From assembly GCF_018383585.1 (NCBI RefSeq), contig NZ_JAHAMK010000020.1, positions 14,049 to 78,048 of the forward strand: DNA of 64,000 bases, read 5' to 3'. Positions 20,062 to 29,178 of this stretch are shown in pieces. Each line of letters begins with the position of its first letter. Position 1 is the stretch's first letter. The position numbers and the translations under genes were made by a program. This stretch comes from Microvirga sp. 3-52 (GTDB taxonomy: Bacteria > Pseudomonadota > Alphaproteobacteria > Rhizobiales > Beijerinckiaceae). Below the pieces are notes generated by a model. It was not told where the DNA came from, did not search any database, and worked only from the letters and a program-made list of their open reading frames with translations.

Positions 20062-20571
20062 ATGGATGCGACAGCCCTTCGCGCCCTCCAGGCGCCGTTG
20101 AAGGATCAATACCGCAACGATCCCGACAAGGCCGTGATCACCCTGAAGGCGCAAGGCACGCTCGACGACCAGCACATTGCATGCAAGGTCGAGACAGGCC
20201 GCGCGCTCGCCGTCGCGGGCCTTCACCCGGCCACCGGCGGCTCCGGGGCGGAACTCTGCTCGGGCGACATGCTGCTCGAAGCGCTCGTCGCCTGCGCCGG
20301 CGTGACGCTGAAGGCCGTCGCGACCGCGCTCGAGATCGACCTGCGCCACGGTGCGGTGAAGGCGGAAGGCGACCTCGATTTCCGCGGCACGCTCGGCGTC
20401 GACAAAACGGCGCCGGTGGGCTTCAGGAACATCCGCCTGTCCTTCGAGATCGACACGGACGCACCGCAGGAGAAGATCGACCAGCTGCTCAAGCTCACCG
20501 AGCGCTACTGCGTGGTGTTCCAGACCCTCAACAACAAGCCCGAGCTGAGCACCACGCTGACGCGCAAATAG
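20062..20571 (+). CDS. OsmC/Ohr family protein
   Basis: A 169-residue OsmC-fold protein. The two reactive cysteines of the family are present at Cys78 (EALVACAGVTLKAVA) and Cys150 (TERYCVVFQTL), supporting thiol-dependent (hydro)peroxide reduction. It lies 19 bases after ssuB with AGGA before its ATG and so probably belongs to the transporter operon. OsmC proteins near sulfur-acquisition genes are seen elsewhere, but whether this one handles peroxides or a sulfur compound is not known. Confidence 0.88.
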   Translation: MDATALRALQAPLKDQYRNDPDKAVITLKAQGTLDDQHIACKVETGRALAVAGLHPATGGSGAELCSGDMLLEALVACAGVTLKAVATALEIDLRHGAVKAEGDLDFRGTLGVDKTAPVGFRNIRLSFEIDTDAPQEKIDQLLKLTERYCVVFQTLNNKPELSTTLTRK

Positions 20572-20606
20572 GCCTGTCTGTTTGCTCGATCAGTGTGAGA
20601 TTTCCT

Positions 20607-20699
20607 CGTCATGGCCGGGCTTATCCCGGCCATCCCGATAAGGAAACGCGCGGCGTTTCAATCCGTCGGGATCACCGGCACAAGGCCGGTAATGACGTG
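20607..20699. repeat. REP-like palindromes (family 1)
   Basis: GTCATGGCCGGGCTTATCCCGGCCATCCCGATAAGG and GGGATCACCGGCACAAGGCCGGTAATGACG are two inverted units back to back, lying between the OsmC gene and the convergent lipoprotein gene. Confidence 0.85.
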
Positions 20700-20738
20700 G
20701 TGGATGCTGTGGATGAGGGCGAGGATACTGAAATGCCG

Positions 20739-22022
20739 TCAGTTTCCAGCCACCAGGGTTCGCGGTGCGCCGCTGATCGCGACCGCGGTGCCGCCGCGAA
20801 TTTCCTGCACGGTCAGCGCGCGGTCGTTGGTGCCGTCGGGATTGAAGCGGAACACGCCGTCGGCCCCGGCGAAGCCTGCAGGGTTCGTGAGCATGGCATC
20901 GGTAAAGGCCTGTGCGCCCTGCATCCGCGCGAGCGCGGCCGCGAGCGTCACGGCATCATAGGACAAAGTCGCCAGCCTGATCGGATCGACATTGAAGCGC
21001 GCGCGATAACGCTCGGCGAAGGCCGTGAACCCGCGCTTGTCGGGTGCCGCGAACCAGCCCGCCTGCAGGATCGGAAGGGCGGCCACGCGAGGTTCGTCCC
21101 ACAACCCGGTGCCGAGCGGCTTGACCCGCAGCGGATCGAACCCGGCCATCTGCAGTGCCTGGGCGACGGCCGGCAGGCCGTCCCCGTTGTCGGGAAGGAA
21201 CAGCGCATCCGCCTGCGGTGCGGAACCGCCGATGATGGGTGCCATGCGCTGCACGGCCGTCTGCGGCTGCCCCGGCGGATAATACTCGAGCGCCGCGATG
21301 CGGATGCCCTGCTGCGCCGCCGCCTGCTGCAGCCGCGCTCCGGCCACGCGGCCGTACTGGGTCTCCGGGATCAGAGCGGCGACAGAGCGGCGCCCTTGGG
21401 TGGCGGCGAACGAGACGATGCGGTCCACCTCCTCCTGCACGAGGAAGCTCAGGAGATAAACGCCCTGCGTGGCGACGCTCGCATCCGTCGAGAAGCCGAT
21501 CACCGGCTTGCCCCCTTGGCGCGCCGCCTGGCCGGCGGCCTGAACGGAGCCTGCGAAGAGCGGGCCGATGATGAGTTCGGCTCCTTCAGCCAGCGCCTGC
21601 CGGGCCGCAGCCTGCGCGCCCTCCGGCGTGCCGTTGTCGTCCTTCACGAGAAGGGTGAGATCCGAGCCCTGGAATTCGCCGAGGGCCAGCTCCGCCGCGT
21701 TGCGCATGCTCTGCGCCACCACGGCCCCCTGCCCTGCTCCGGTCATGGGCAGGATCAGGGCGACCTTGACGGGACCGTTGCCGAGGGTGGTGCCGGCCAT
21801 GGCCGGTCCGAGCGGAGCGTCCGGCATCGCGGCGCCGGATGGCGCGACGCCTGCCGCGTATGTGGGTTCGACGGGAACCGATTGAGGTCTGCTCGCCTTC
21901 CGCGGCGGCGACAGGCTGCCGGAGCCGACGCAGCCGGACAGAACCAGCGACCCGGCGATGACAAAAATCCAAGCACCTTGGCTCGTAAAGCCTCGGGCCG
22001 CACCCCACGACACCCGCGCCAT
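20739..22022 (-). CDS. LpoA-like lipoprotein, periplasmic-binding fold (penicillin-binding protein activator type)
   Basis: A 427-residue lipoprotein. Signal peptide with lipobox LVLSGC, lipidated Cys at residue 31, followed by a Pro/Ser-rich spacer and a type-I periplasmic-binding fold (VALILPMTGAGQGAVVAQSMRNAAELAL). The family (LppC/LpoA-like, also resembling branched-chain amino-acid binding proteins) is encoded divergently next to rsmI in many proteobacteria and activates penicillin-binding proteins in E. coli. Activation here is inferred. The start at 22022 has GGGGGCGGAG upstream. Longer frames run into the rsmI promoter region and are rejected. Confidence 0.82.
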   Translation of the reverse strand: MARVSWGAARGFTSQGAWIFVIAGSLVLSGCVGSGSLSPPRKASRPQSVPVEPTYAAGVAPSGAAMPDAPLGPAMAGTTLGNGPVKVALILPMTGAGQGAVVAQSMRNAAELALGEFQGSDLTLLVKDDNGTPEGAQAAARQALAEGAELIIGPLFAGSVQAAGQAARQGGKPVIGFSTDASVATQGVYLLSFLVQEEVDRIVSFAATQGRRSVAALIPETQYGRVAGARLQQAAAQQGIRIAALEYYPPGQPQTAVQRMAPIIGGSAPQADALFLPDNGDGLPAVAQALQMAGFDPLRVKPLGTGLWDEPRVAALPILQAGWFAAPDKRGFTAFAERYRARFNVDPIRLATLSYDAVTLAAALARMQGAQAFTDAMLTNPAGFAGADGVFRFNPDGTNDRALTVQEIRGGTAVAISGAPRTLVAGN

Positions 22023-22161
22023 CTCCGCCCCCTTCTGGAAACAGCTATCCGTCCATGGGGAGAAGCGTGACAGCAAAAGGTAAACATTGTTTCCAATGCA
22101 GGATGATGGTCTCAACAACCCCGCTTCCGCGACGGCGTCCCCCATGCGACAGTGAAAAACG

Positions 22162-23100
22162 ATGAGCCAGAGAATCGACAACCGGACCAAGCGGCGCGAG
22201 CCGAACGAGCGGATCGCCACCTTCACCGCCTTCGGCCTCGCCGCCGAGGCGAAACCCCTGTCGCCCGGCCTCTACGTGGTCGCGACCCCCATCGGCAATC
22301 TGCAGGACGTGTCCTTCCGTGCGCTGAACGTGCTTGCCGCCGCGGATACGGTCCTTGCGGAGGACACGCGGGTGACGAAGACCCTGCTCGCCCATTACGG
22401 CATCACTACGCCGCTGGTGGCCTATCACGAGCATTCCAACGATGCCGTGCGCGAGCGCATGGTCCACCGGATCCGTGAAGGCCAGGCGCTTGCCCTCGTG
22501 TCGGATGCCGGCACGCCGCTGGTGTCGGATCCCGGCTACAAGCTCGTGCAGGCGGCGATCGAGGAAGGATTGCCCGTCACCCCCATTCCCGGTCCCTCGG
22601 CCGTGCTCACCGCGCTCGTCGCCTCGGGCCTGCCGACCGACCGTTTCTTCTTCGAGGGTTTCCTGCCCTCGAAGAGCGCCGCGCGCCGTACGAGGCTGGC
22701 CGAGATCGGCGCGATTCCCGGCACGCTCATGCTCTTCGAGGGACCGCATCGCCTGCCCGAAATGCTCGCCGACGCCGCCGCCGTGCTGGGCGAGCGGCAG
22801 GCCGTGGTGGCACGCGAGCTCACGAAGATGTTCGAAACGATCCGGCGCGGCACCCTGCCGGAACTGGCACGGCAATTCGCCAAGGAAGGTCCGCCCAAGG
22901 GCGAGATCGTGGTCCTGATCGGCGAGGCGACGAAAGCCATGCACGCGGCGGAAGCCGATGCGGCGCTCGACGGCAAGCTGGAAGCGGCACTCAAGAACCA
23001 CTCGATCAAGGACGCGGCGGCGCTCGTCGCGGCGGAGCTCGACCTGCCCAAGCGGGAGGTCTACGCCCGGGCGCTGACGCTTGCGAAGAAGGACGAATGA
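22162..23100 (+). CDS. rsmI: 16S rRNA (cytidine1402-2'-O)-methyltransferase
   Basis: A 312-residue RsmI with the tetrapyrrole-methylase fold: [19 protein letters not shown] near residue 36, [29 protein letters not shown] and [16 protein letters not shown]. It methylates C1402 of 16S rRNA with SAM. It is divergent from the LpoA-like gene and overlaps yraN by 4 bases (ATGA), the standard arrangement of this locus. Confidence 0.96.
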   Translation: MSQRIDNRTKRREPNERIATFTAFGLAAEAKPLSPGLYVVATPIGNLQDVSFRALNVLAAADTVLAEDTRVTKTLLAHYGITTPLVAYHEHSNDAVRERMVHRIREGQALALVSDAGTPLVSDPGYKLVQAAIEEGLPVTPIPGPSAVLTALVASGLPTDRFFFEGFLPSKSAARRTRLAEIGAIPGTLMLFEGPHRLPEMLADAAAVLGERQAVVARELTKMFETIRRGTLPELARQFAKEGPPKGEIVVLIGEATKAMHAAEADAALDGKLEAALKNHSIKDAAALVAAELDLPKREVYARALTLAKKDE

Positions 23101-23474
23101 CGAGCGCGCTCGAACGCCGCCGCGCGACTTTTCTGCGCGGCCATCGCGCCGAGTGGATCGCGCTCCTGTTCCTCGTGATGAAAGGCTACCGTCCGCTCGC
23201 GCGCCGTTATGCGGCATCGGGCGGCGAGATCGACCTGATCGTTGTCCGCGGCGACACCATCGTGTTCGTCGAGGTGAAGGCGCGCGGCCTGATGGACGGT
23301 GCCCTGTCCGCCATCACCGCCCGCAAGCGCCAGCGCTTCTCCCGCGCAGTTCGCACGTGGCTCACGCGCAATGATTGGGCGCGAAGCAGAACATGGCGCG
23401 CCGACGCGGTGTTCATCGCGCCCAGGCGATGGCCGCAGCACATCGTATCGGCGTTCGAGCTGGAGATGCCCTAA
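23097..23474 (+). CDS. yraN: YraN family (UPF0102) nuclease-like protein
   Basis: A 125-residue protein with the UPF0102 core [22 protein letters not shown], which resembles the D...ExK metal site of restriction-endonuclease-like folds. It is translationally coupled to rsmI. Its cellular role is unproven. Its end overlaps the end of the convergent LysR gene by 4 bases. In related genomes gshB follows directly; here it is 2.3 kb away. Confidence 0.9.
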   Translation: MTSALERRRATFLRGHRAEWIALLFLVMKGYRPLARRYAASGGEIDLIVVRGDTIVFVEVKARGLMDGALSAITARKRQRFSRAVRTWLTRNDWARSRTWRADAVFIAPRRWPQHIVSAFELEMP

Positions 23475-24343
23475 GCCGCCATCCGGTGCCGGTCGGCAAC
23501 CGCCTCGCGGATGAATCGCGCCAGCTCCTGCACGACGTGATTGCCGCCGTCGCGCGGCAGATAGAGATTGACCATGAAGGGCGGGAGTGCAGGCAATCCC
23601 GATTCAGGCCCCAGCACGTCGAAACCGCTCGGCACGGTCGAGGCCATCCAGGCCATGACGGCGATGTCGGCGGCAACCGTCGCCACTTGCGCCGATGTAT
23701 TCGTCACTTCCGAGACCGAGCGCCATTCGATCCCGGCCTTCTGCAAGGCCTCGCGGACCGGCGCGCGGAAGGCACAGTCGGAACAGCCGATGGACACCGG
23801 CAACGGGCGCTGGCGCGCCGCATCGCCGCCGCGCCCCCCCACCCACACCAGACGGTCCATTACGAGGTTCTCGCCGTCGGAATCGCAGGCCATCTCGGTG
23901 GCGAGCACCACATCGACCTTGCCGTCATAGAGCTTGGCGCGGAGGGAGGCGCTGGAGCCGCTGTTGAGCGAGATCTGCACGCGCGGATAGCGGCACGCGA
24001 AATCCTTCAGGAAGGTCGGCAGATAGGTGGTGATGATGTCGCTCGGGATGCCGAGCCTCACTTCGCCCTCGAATTCCGGAGTGGTCATCTCGGTCCAGAT
24101 TTCATCGTTCAGGGCGAGCATCCGCTTCGCACGCCCGAACAGGCGCTCGCCTGCGGTCGTGAGCTTCATACCCCGCCGATCACGGGTGATGAGCTCTTCA
24201 CCCAGCGTCTCCTCCAGGCGCTTGATCTGCTGGCTCACCGCCGCCTGGGTCAGGTTGAGAACCCCGGTGGCGGCGGTCATGCCGCCGGCATCCACCACCG
24301 CCACAAAAGCCCTGAGCAGGCTGACATCGAGATTCCGGGCCAT
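23471..24343 (-). CDS. LysR family transcriptional regulator
   Basis: A 290-residue LysR regulator. The N-terminal winged helix ([36 protein letters not shown]) is followed by a type-2 periplasmic-binding effector domain. ATG at 24343 gives the standard [13 protein letters not shown] start. It is divergent from a DUF1127 gene across a 104-base gap. The effector is unknown, and LysR/DUF1127 pairs are common in Rhizobiales. Confidence 0.92.
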   Translation of the reverse strand: MARNLDVSLLRAFVAVVDAGGMTAATGVLNLTQAAVSQQIKRLEETLGEELITRDRRGMKLTTAGERLFGRAKRMLALNDEIWTEMTTPEFEGEVRLGIPSDIITTYLPTFLKDFACRYPRVQISLNSGSSASLRAKLYDGKVDVVLATEMACDSDGENLVMDRLVWVGGRGGDAARQRPLPVSIGCSDCAFRAPVREALQKAGIEWRSVSEVTNTSAQVATVAADIAVMAWMASTVPSGFDVLGPESGLPALPPFMVNLYLPRDGGNHVVQELARFIREAVADRHRMAA

Positions 24344-24447
24344 GGCCGACCTCAATAAACAATCGTTATCGTCGATATAATGAACATTCGTTTCACTTAT
24401 GCAAGGGGTGAGCTCATCATCTCCTCATCGAACTTGAGGAGACAGCC

Positions 24448-24657
24448 ATGACAGCCCATACCACCCCCTGCGATTGGACCTCCGAGCATCCGTCCGCCAA
24501 GCCCTCGCGCGCCAAGAGCTTCTTCGCATCGCTCCTGCGCGAAATTCAGATCCGTCGCGCCCTGCGTGACGTCAGCTCGCTCGACGAGGCGATGCTGCAC
24601 GATATCGGCCTCACCCCAGGAAACATCGAAGATGCCGTCCGGTGCGGCCGGCACTAG
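24448..24657 (+). CDS. DUF1127 (YjiS-like) small protein
   Basis: A 69-residue protein. Residues about 25-65 form the DUF1127 domain, ending in the typical LDEAMLHDIGLTPGNIEDAVR. An Arg/Lys-rich N-terminal part precedes it. Some DUF1127 proteins bind RNA or influence phosphate/carbon metabolism in alphaproteobacteria, but this copy is uncharacterised. GAGGAGA lies 8 bases before the ATG. The divergent LysR gene may control it (inference). Confidence 0.88.
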   Translation: MTAHTTPCDWTSEHPSAKPSRAKSFFASLLREIQIRRALRDVSSLDEAMLHDIGLTPGNIEDAVRCGRH

Positions 24658-24705
24658 AGCATCGGATCCCAAAGGACATGCACTTTCGGGATCCATCCGA
24701 TGCTC
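24657..24705. repeat. Dispersed palindromic repeat (family 3)
   Basis: GAGCATCGGAT (24657-24667) pairs with ATCCGATGCTC (24695-24705), and inside are CCCAAAG and CTTTCGGG. It starts at the last base of the DUF1127 stop codon and may also end that transcript. It is related to the unit at 7166-7268. Confidence 0.75.
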
Positions 24706-24728
24706 ATCCTCTGGGTCCGCACGATGCG

Positions 24729-25610
24729 CTAGGCCCCGGGCTTCGGTGCAAACACCGTCACGGCCGCGGGGCGGATCGAGAAATGGGCGGGCGTTTGGGT
24801 CACGATCTCGCCATCCGCATTGACGGGCTTCGGCTTGCGGGTGCGGATGTCGAATTCCTTGGCCCGGACCGCCCGCACCTCTTCCCAAGCGCCATGCTGC
24901 CCGTAGCGGAACGACCGCGCCATAAGGGCCAGTTTCCAGGCGCGCTCCAGTTCCAGGCTGTAGAGATCGAGATGCTGGTCGTCGATGGCCGCGTCCTTCT
25001 CGACCGCATTGCCACCGCCATAGAAACGACCGTTGCCGACCGCGATCTGCAGCGTCTTCACGCGAACGGATTCGTCCTCACCGTGGATGGTGGCCCGAAA
25101 GGGCTTGGCCTGGGCCAGAACCTTCAGGGCCACGATCGCGTAGCCCAGGCGTCCCCAGCGGCGCTTGATGTCTCGCGTCAGCTTCTGCGCCAACTCGGCC
25201 GAGAGGCCGATGCTTGCGACGTTGAAGAAGGGCTCTCCGTTCACGATGCCGAGGTCGATCCTGCGGGTGAAGCCATCGGCAATGACCTGCGCGGCTCCGT
25301 CGAGATCGAAGGGAATGCCGAGGGTCCGCGCCAGATCGTTCGCGGTGCCGAGCGGCAGGATGCCGAGCGGCAGCCCAGCCTCGATGACCCCGAAAGCCGC
25401 GGCATTCATGGTGCCGTCACCCCCGCCGACGACGGCACAATCCACATCCTGGGCATGCTTGACGATGAGCGGTGACAGGTCCTCCCGGCGGCCGCATTCC
25501 AGATGAATGGGCTCGATGCCATGCCCCTTCAGGCGTTCGATGGCGATATCGCACTGGATCGCGCCGCTGCGGCTCTTGGTGTTGACGATCAGAAGGGCGC
25601 GGCGGGGCAT
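24729..25610 (-). CDS. Diacylglycerol/lipid kinase family protein (YegS/DgkB-like)
   Basis: A 293-residue lipid kinase. It has the nucleotide motif VVGGGDGTMNAAA near residue 60 and LPLGTANDLARTLGIP near 84, characteristic of the DAGK catalytic domain; the C-terminal beta-sandwich ends with INADGEIVTQTP-type features. It would phosphorylate diacylglycerol or a related lipid with ATP. The substrate is not determined by these motifs. It stands alone on the minus strand, divergent from gshB. Confidence 0.9.
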   Translation of the reverse strand: MPRRALLIVNTKSRSGAIQCDIAIERLKGHGIEPIHLECGRREDLSPLIVKHAQDVDCAVVGGGDGTMNAAAFGVIEAGLPLGILPLGTANDLARTLGIPFDLDGAAQVIADGFTRRIDLGIVNGEPFFNVASIGLSAELAQKLTRDIKRRWGRLGYAIVALKVLAQAKPFRATIHGEDESVRVKTLQIAVGNGRFYGGGNAVEKDAAIDDQHLDLYSLELERAWKLALMARSFRYGQHGAWEEVRAVRAKEFDIRTRKPKPVNADGEIVTQTPAHFSIRPAAVTVFAPKPGA

Positions 25611-25773
25611 GGACTATCACATGGAAAAGCTTGAGGGCATCCGCAAGGGGCAACATGGAAGCGGGGCCGTTGGATAACCCGGCTCCCCCGTTTTCGTTCA
25701 CGAAGCCGCGGATCGAGAGTTGCCATCCTCGATTTTAAGGCCAATAACCCTGCTTCCCAAGGAGGCTTGACGC

Positions 25774-26718
25774 ATGACCCTGACCGTTGCGTTCCAGATG
25801 GATCACATCCGAAGCATCAAGATCGCAGGCGATACGGGCTTTGCGCTTCTGCTCGAGGCCCAACGGCGCGGACACCGGATCCTGCACTACACGCCAGACC
25901 GCCTGTCCCTGCGCGATGGGGCAGTGGTCGCGATGGCGGAAGCCATCGAAGTGCGCGACCTGGAGGGCGACCATTTCACGCTTGGAACACCCGAGCGGGT
26001 CGATCTGTCGGCTGTCGACGCGGTGCTCATGCGCCAGGACCCGCCCTTCGATTTGGCCTACATCACCGCCACTCATTTCCTCGAGCGCATCCATCCGAAG
26101 ACCCTCGTGGTCAATGATCCGACCCATGTGCGCAATGCGCCTGAGAAGATCTTCGTCACGCATTTTCCGCACCTGATGCCGCCGACGCTCATCTCCCGCG
26201 ACAAGCAGGAGATCGAGGAGTTCCGGCGCGAGCACGGCGACGTGGTGATGAAGCCGCTCTACGGCCATGGCGGTGCGAGCGTGTTCAAGGTCGGGCGGGA
26301 GGATCCGAATTTCGGCTCGCTCTACGATCTGTTCTCCAACCTGTTCCGCGAGCCCTGGGTGATCCAGCGCTTCCTGCCCAAGATCACGGAAGGCGACAAG
26401 CGCATCATCCTCATCGACGGCGAGGCGGCGGGCGCGATCAACCGTGTTCCGGCGGCGAACGACATCCGGTCCAACATGGTTCGCGGCGGCGCGGCGAAGC
26501 CAACCGACCTGACGCCGCGCGAGCGCGAGATCTGCGAAACCATCGGCCCTGACCTCAAGCGCATGGGCCTCATCCTGGTGGGCATCGACGTGATCGACGG
26601 CAACCTCACCGAGATCAACGTGACCGCCCCCACGGGCATCCGCGCCATCAAGCGGCTCGGCGGGCCGGATCTCGCGGTGACGGTGTGGGATGTGATCGAG
26701 AGCAAGGTGGGGCGGTAG
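25774..26718 (+). CDS. gshB: Glutathione synthetase
   Basis: A 314-residue ATP-grasp enzyme joining gamma-glutamylcysteine and glycine. The N-terminus [20 protein letters not shown], the ATP-grasp loop [15 protein letters not shown] and the C-terminal [11 protein letters not shown] are all typical. AGGAGG lies just before the ATG. rsmI-yraN-gshB is a common order; here a LysR/DUF1127/lipid kinase block separates yraN from gshB. Confidence 0.97.
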   Translation: MTLTVAFQMDHIRSIKIAGDTGFALLLEAQRRGHRILHYTPDRLSLRDGAVVAMAEAIEVRDLEGDHFTLGTPERVDLSAVDAVLMRQDPPFDLAYITATHFLERIHPKTLVVNDPTHVRNAPEKIFVTHFPHLMPPTLISRDKQEIEEFRREHGDVVMKPLYGHGGASVFKVGREDPNFGSLYDLFSNLFREPWVIQRFLPKITEGDKRIILIDGEAAGAINRVPAANDIRSNMVRGGAAKPTDLTPREREICETIGPDLKRMGLILVGIDVIDGNLTEINVTAPTGIRAIKRLGGPDLAVTVWDVIESKVGR

Positions 26719-26736
26719 ACATCATGCGCGTTCCAC

Positions 26737-26945
26737 CGTCATGCCCGCACTTGTTGTGGGCATCCACGCCTTTATGAAGCGATAACCCTGAGCCCTCCTC
26801 CTGAGGAGGTCGCAAAGCGACCGTCTCGAAGGAGTTTCCAGAGAGCGCCGGACCCTCCTTCGAGACGCAGCCTGACGGCTGCTCCTCAGGATGAGGTTGA
26901 GCGAGCACAAGACGTGGATGGCCGGGACAGGCCCGGCCATGACGG
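26737..26945. repeat. REP-like palindromes, families 1 and 2 nested
   Basis: Family-1 halves at 26737-26770 (GTCATGCCCGCACTTG...GGGCATCCACGCC) and 26911-26945 (GACGTGGATGGCCGGGACAGG...CATGACGG) flank a family-2 unit at 26791-26897 with CTTCGAGACG and CTCCTCAGGATGAGG. This looks like one element inserted into another. Confidence 0.75.
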
Positions 26946-26961
26946 GTTTAGGCTCGTTATC

Positions 26962-28122
26962 TTAAGCCGCCAGTTCCGCGATCACCGCGTTGAGTACCGG
27001 AAAACCCTTCGGCGTCACGGCGAGGCGTGAGCCGTCCACCTGAATGAGACCTTCCTCTTCTAGGTTGCGCAGGCGCCTCTGGTTGAGCGACCGGCCGGTG
27101 AACGCCTCGAAGCGCCGCGGATCGACGCCTTCCTTGAGGCGAAGCCCCATGAGCAGGAACTCGTCACCCTCGGCCTCGGAGGTCAGGACCTCCTCGTCGA
27201 TGACGCCGTGGCCTTCGCGCTCCACCAGCTCCAGCCAGGTTTCCGGATGCTTCTCGGTCGCGGTGGCCAGCCGCGCGTTGCCGGTCACGAGGCGCCCATG
27301 GGCGCCGGGGCCGATGCCGGCATATTCGCCGTAGCGCCAGTAGAGCAGGTTGTGCCGCGATTCCGCGCCGGGCCTCGCATGGTTCGAGATCTCATAGGCC
27401 GGGAGGCCGTGCCTCTCGCACGTCTCCTGCGTGATATCGTAGAGCGCCCGGCCCGTCTCCTCGTCCGGTATCGTGATCTTGCCGGCATCGTAGAGACGCT
27501 GGAACCAGGTGCCGGGCTCGATGGTGAGCTGATAGAGGGAGAGATGCTCGACCGCATGGGAGATGGCCTGTTCCAGCTCCGCGCCCCAGGCCTGCGGGGT
27601 CTGGCCCGGGCGGGCATAGATGAGGTCGAAGGAATAGCGCTCGAAAATGGACGCCGCGATCTTCACCGCCCCCAGGGCTTCGTCGACGGAGTGCATGCGA
27701 CCGAGGCGCTTGAGATCGGGATCGTTGAGCGCCTGGACGCCGAGCGAGACCCGGTTGATGCCGGCGCCGCGATAACCGCGGAAGCGCTCGGCCTCGACGC
27801 TGGTGGGGTTGGCTTCCAGCGTCACCTCGGCCTTGGGGTCGACGGACCAGGCGCCGCCGATGGCATCGAGGATGGCCCCCACGGTTTGAGGCTTCATGAG
27901 CGAAGGCGTGCCGCCACCGAAGAAGATGCTCGTGACCGTCCGCCCCGGAATACGCGAAGCCGTGTGGGCGATTTCGCGCCGGAAGGCCGCCAGAAACCGC
28001 TCCTGATCCACCAGCTGGTGGCGGACATGGCTGTTGAAGTCGCAATAGGGACATTTGGAGGCGCAGAAGGGCCAATGGACATAGACGCCAAAGCCCACGT
28101 CGCGCGTCGGATGATCGATCAT
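26962..28122 (-). CDS. hemW: HemW-type radical SAM heme chaperone
   Basis: A 386-residue radical SAM protein with the cluster motif CASKCPYC (CxxxCxxC) followed by DFNSH, IFFGGGTPSL and LEANPTS. The lack of the longer HemN N-terminus and the overall length favour HemW, which inserts heme into target proteins, over coproporphyrinogen dehydrogenase. ATG at 28122 gives the usual short lead before FGVYVHWPFC. In Rhizobiales it normally follows rph-rdgB on the same strand. Here 2.2 kb with two opposite-strand genes intervene. Confidence 0.92.
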   Translation of the reverse strand: MIDHPTRDVGFGVYVHWPFCASKCPYCDFNSHVRHQLVDQERFLAAFRREIAHTASRIPGRTVTSIFFGGGTPSLMKPQTVGAILDAIGGAWSVDPKAEVTLEANPTSVEAERFRGYRGAGINRVSLGVQALNDPDLKRLGRMHSVDEALGAVKIAASIFERYSFDLIYARPGQTPQAWGAELEQAISHAVEHLSLYQLTIEPGTWFQRLYDAGKITIPDEETGRALYDITQETCERHGLPAYEISNHARPGAESRHNLLYWRYGEYAGIGPGAHGRLVTGNARLATATEKHPETWLELVEREGHGVIDEEVLTSEAEGDEFLLMGLRLKEGVDPRRFEAFTGRSLNQRRLRNLEEEGLIQVDGSRLAVTPKGFPVLNAVIAELAA

Positions 28123-28435
28123 GGGGCGTATATGGCAGTTCACGGGCTCTGCGTCACGGGTGCTGGTGTCGCGATCAGAACACGCCGTCATCCCGGGACT
28201 GCGCGGCATCATCCGGAATCGTGGCACGATCACCATGACGATGCGAAAAGGCTCGATGCTTCACATAATCGAGATCACCGGCACGAGGCCGGTGATGACG
28301 GCTCTTAGACAGCATCAACGAAGAACTTCTCTGAACCTCTTCGCCCACAAGGTTGTTCACCCTTATAGAGCCTTCGGTCCTGGCTTCCGCCGCGGCGGGG
28401 TCCTAAGATCGCTAGGCAGACAACAGGAACTCATC
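28123..28435. other. Divergent gap between hemW and tetR
   Basis: 313 bases. A family-1 unit (GATCACCGGCACGAGGCCGGTGATGACGG) lies at 28271-28301. Otherwise I see no gene and no convincing promoter. The tetR ribosome site is ACAGGAA just before 28436. Confidence 0.5.
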
Positions 28436-29104
28436 ATGCGGCATTGGCGCGGCCCGTTCGACCGGCAGGGCTACCACCACGGCAATCTGAAGGAGGCGCT
28501 GATCGAGGCGGCGCAACGCTTCATCGCCGAGCGGGGGATCGGCGGGTTCACACTGGCGGATGCGGCCAAGCTCGTGGGCGTGACGCCCGCGGCCCTCTAT
28601 CGCCACTTCCGGGGCCGGGATGCGCTCGTAGCCGAGGTCGCGTTCCGCGGCTACGACGAGCTGGCGAAACGGCTCGGACGGGCCCTGCAGAGCGAGGGGA
28701 CGGCGCTGGAGCGCTTCACCCGCATGGGCGAGGCCTATCTGGCCTTCGCCGAGCAGGAACCGGGCTTCTACACGGCCATGTTCTCGGCCCGGCCCAGCGA
28801 GGGCGAGACTTGCGGCCCATTCTGGACCAAGGAGATCAAGAACGGCGGCAAGCCCGTGGGCAACGCGTTCGACTTCCTCGTCCAGGCGCTGTCAGAGACG
28901 TTTCCCGACGGCTTCGAGAGCGTCGATGTGCGCTTCATCGCCATAGAGGTCTGGGTCCTGTCCCACGGCATCGCGACCCTCGACGCCGCAGGCCAGCTGC
29001 CGAGGGGTCCGGGCCTGCCGGACAAGTACGAGTTGCTGCGGGCAGGCGTGCTCGCCCTCGTCCACGGCGCCTTGAAGGGCCGCGCCGGCCATTCCGGAAA
29101 ATAA
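28436..29104 (+). CDS. TetR/AcrR family regulator (WHG-type)
   Basis: A 222-residue regulator. The N-terminal TetR helix-turn-helix (FTLADAAKLVGVTPAALYRHFRGRDAL) is followed by a ligand domain with features of the WHG/TetR_C_33 type (EQEPGFYTAMF, VWVLSHGIATL). ATG at 28436 is preceded by ACAGGAA. A perfect palindrome lies between it and the downstream DUF2852 gene. Ligand unknown. Confidence 0.9.
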   Translation: MRHWRGPFDRQGYHHGNLKEALIEAAQRFIAERGIGGFTLADAAKLVGVTPAALYRHFRGRDALVAEVAFRGYDELAKRLGRALQSEGTALERFTRMGEAYLAFAEQEPGFYTAMFSARPSEGETCGPFWTKEIKNGGKPVGNAFDFLVQALSETFPDGFESVDVRFIAIEVWVLSHGIATLDAAGQLPRGPGLPDKYELLRAGVLALVHGALKGRAGHSGK

Positions 29105-29143
29105 CGACGAAACCTCTCTTGAAAGCGCCAAAATCGATCCGCA

Positions 29144-29166
29144 TGTTAATGTTGTTAGCATTAACA
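29144..29166. promoter_or_regulatory. Candidate TetR operator
   Basis: TGTTAATG-N7-CATTAACA, a perfect 8-bp inverted repeat in unusually AT-rich sequence, 12 bases before the DUF2852 start and 39 bases after the tetR stop. Geometry fits a dimeric repressor. Binding by the adjacent TetR protein is inference. Confidence 0.5.
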
Positions 29167-29178
29167 TAGGGACCTCCA

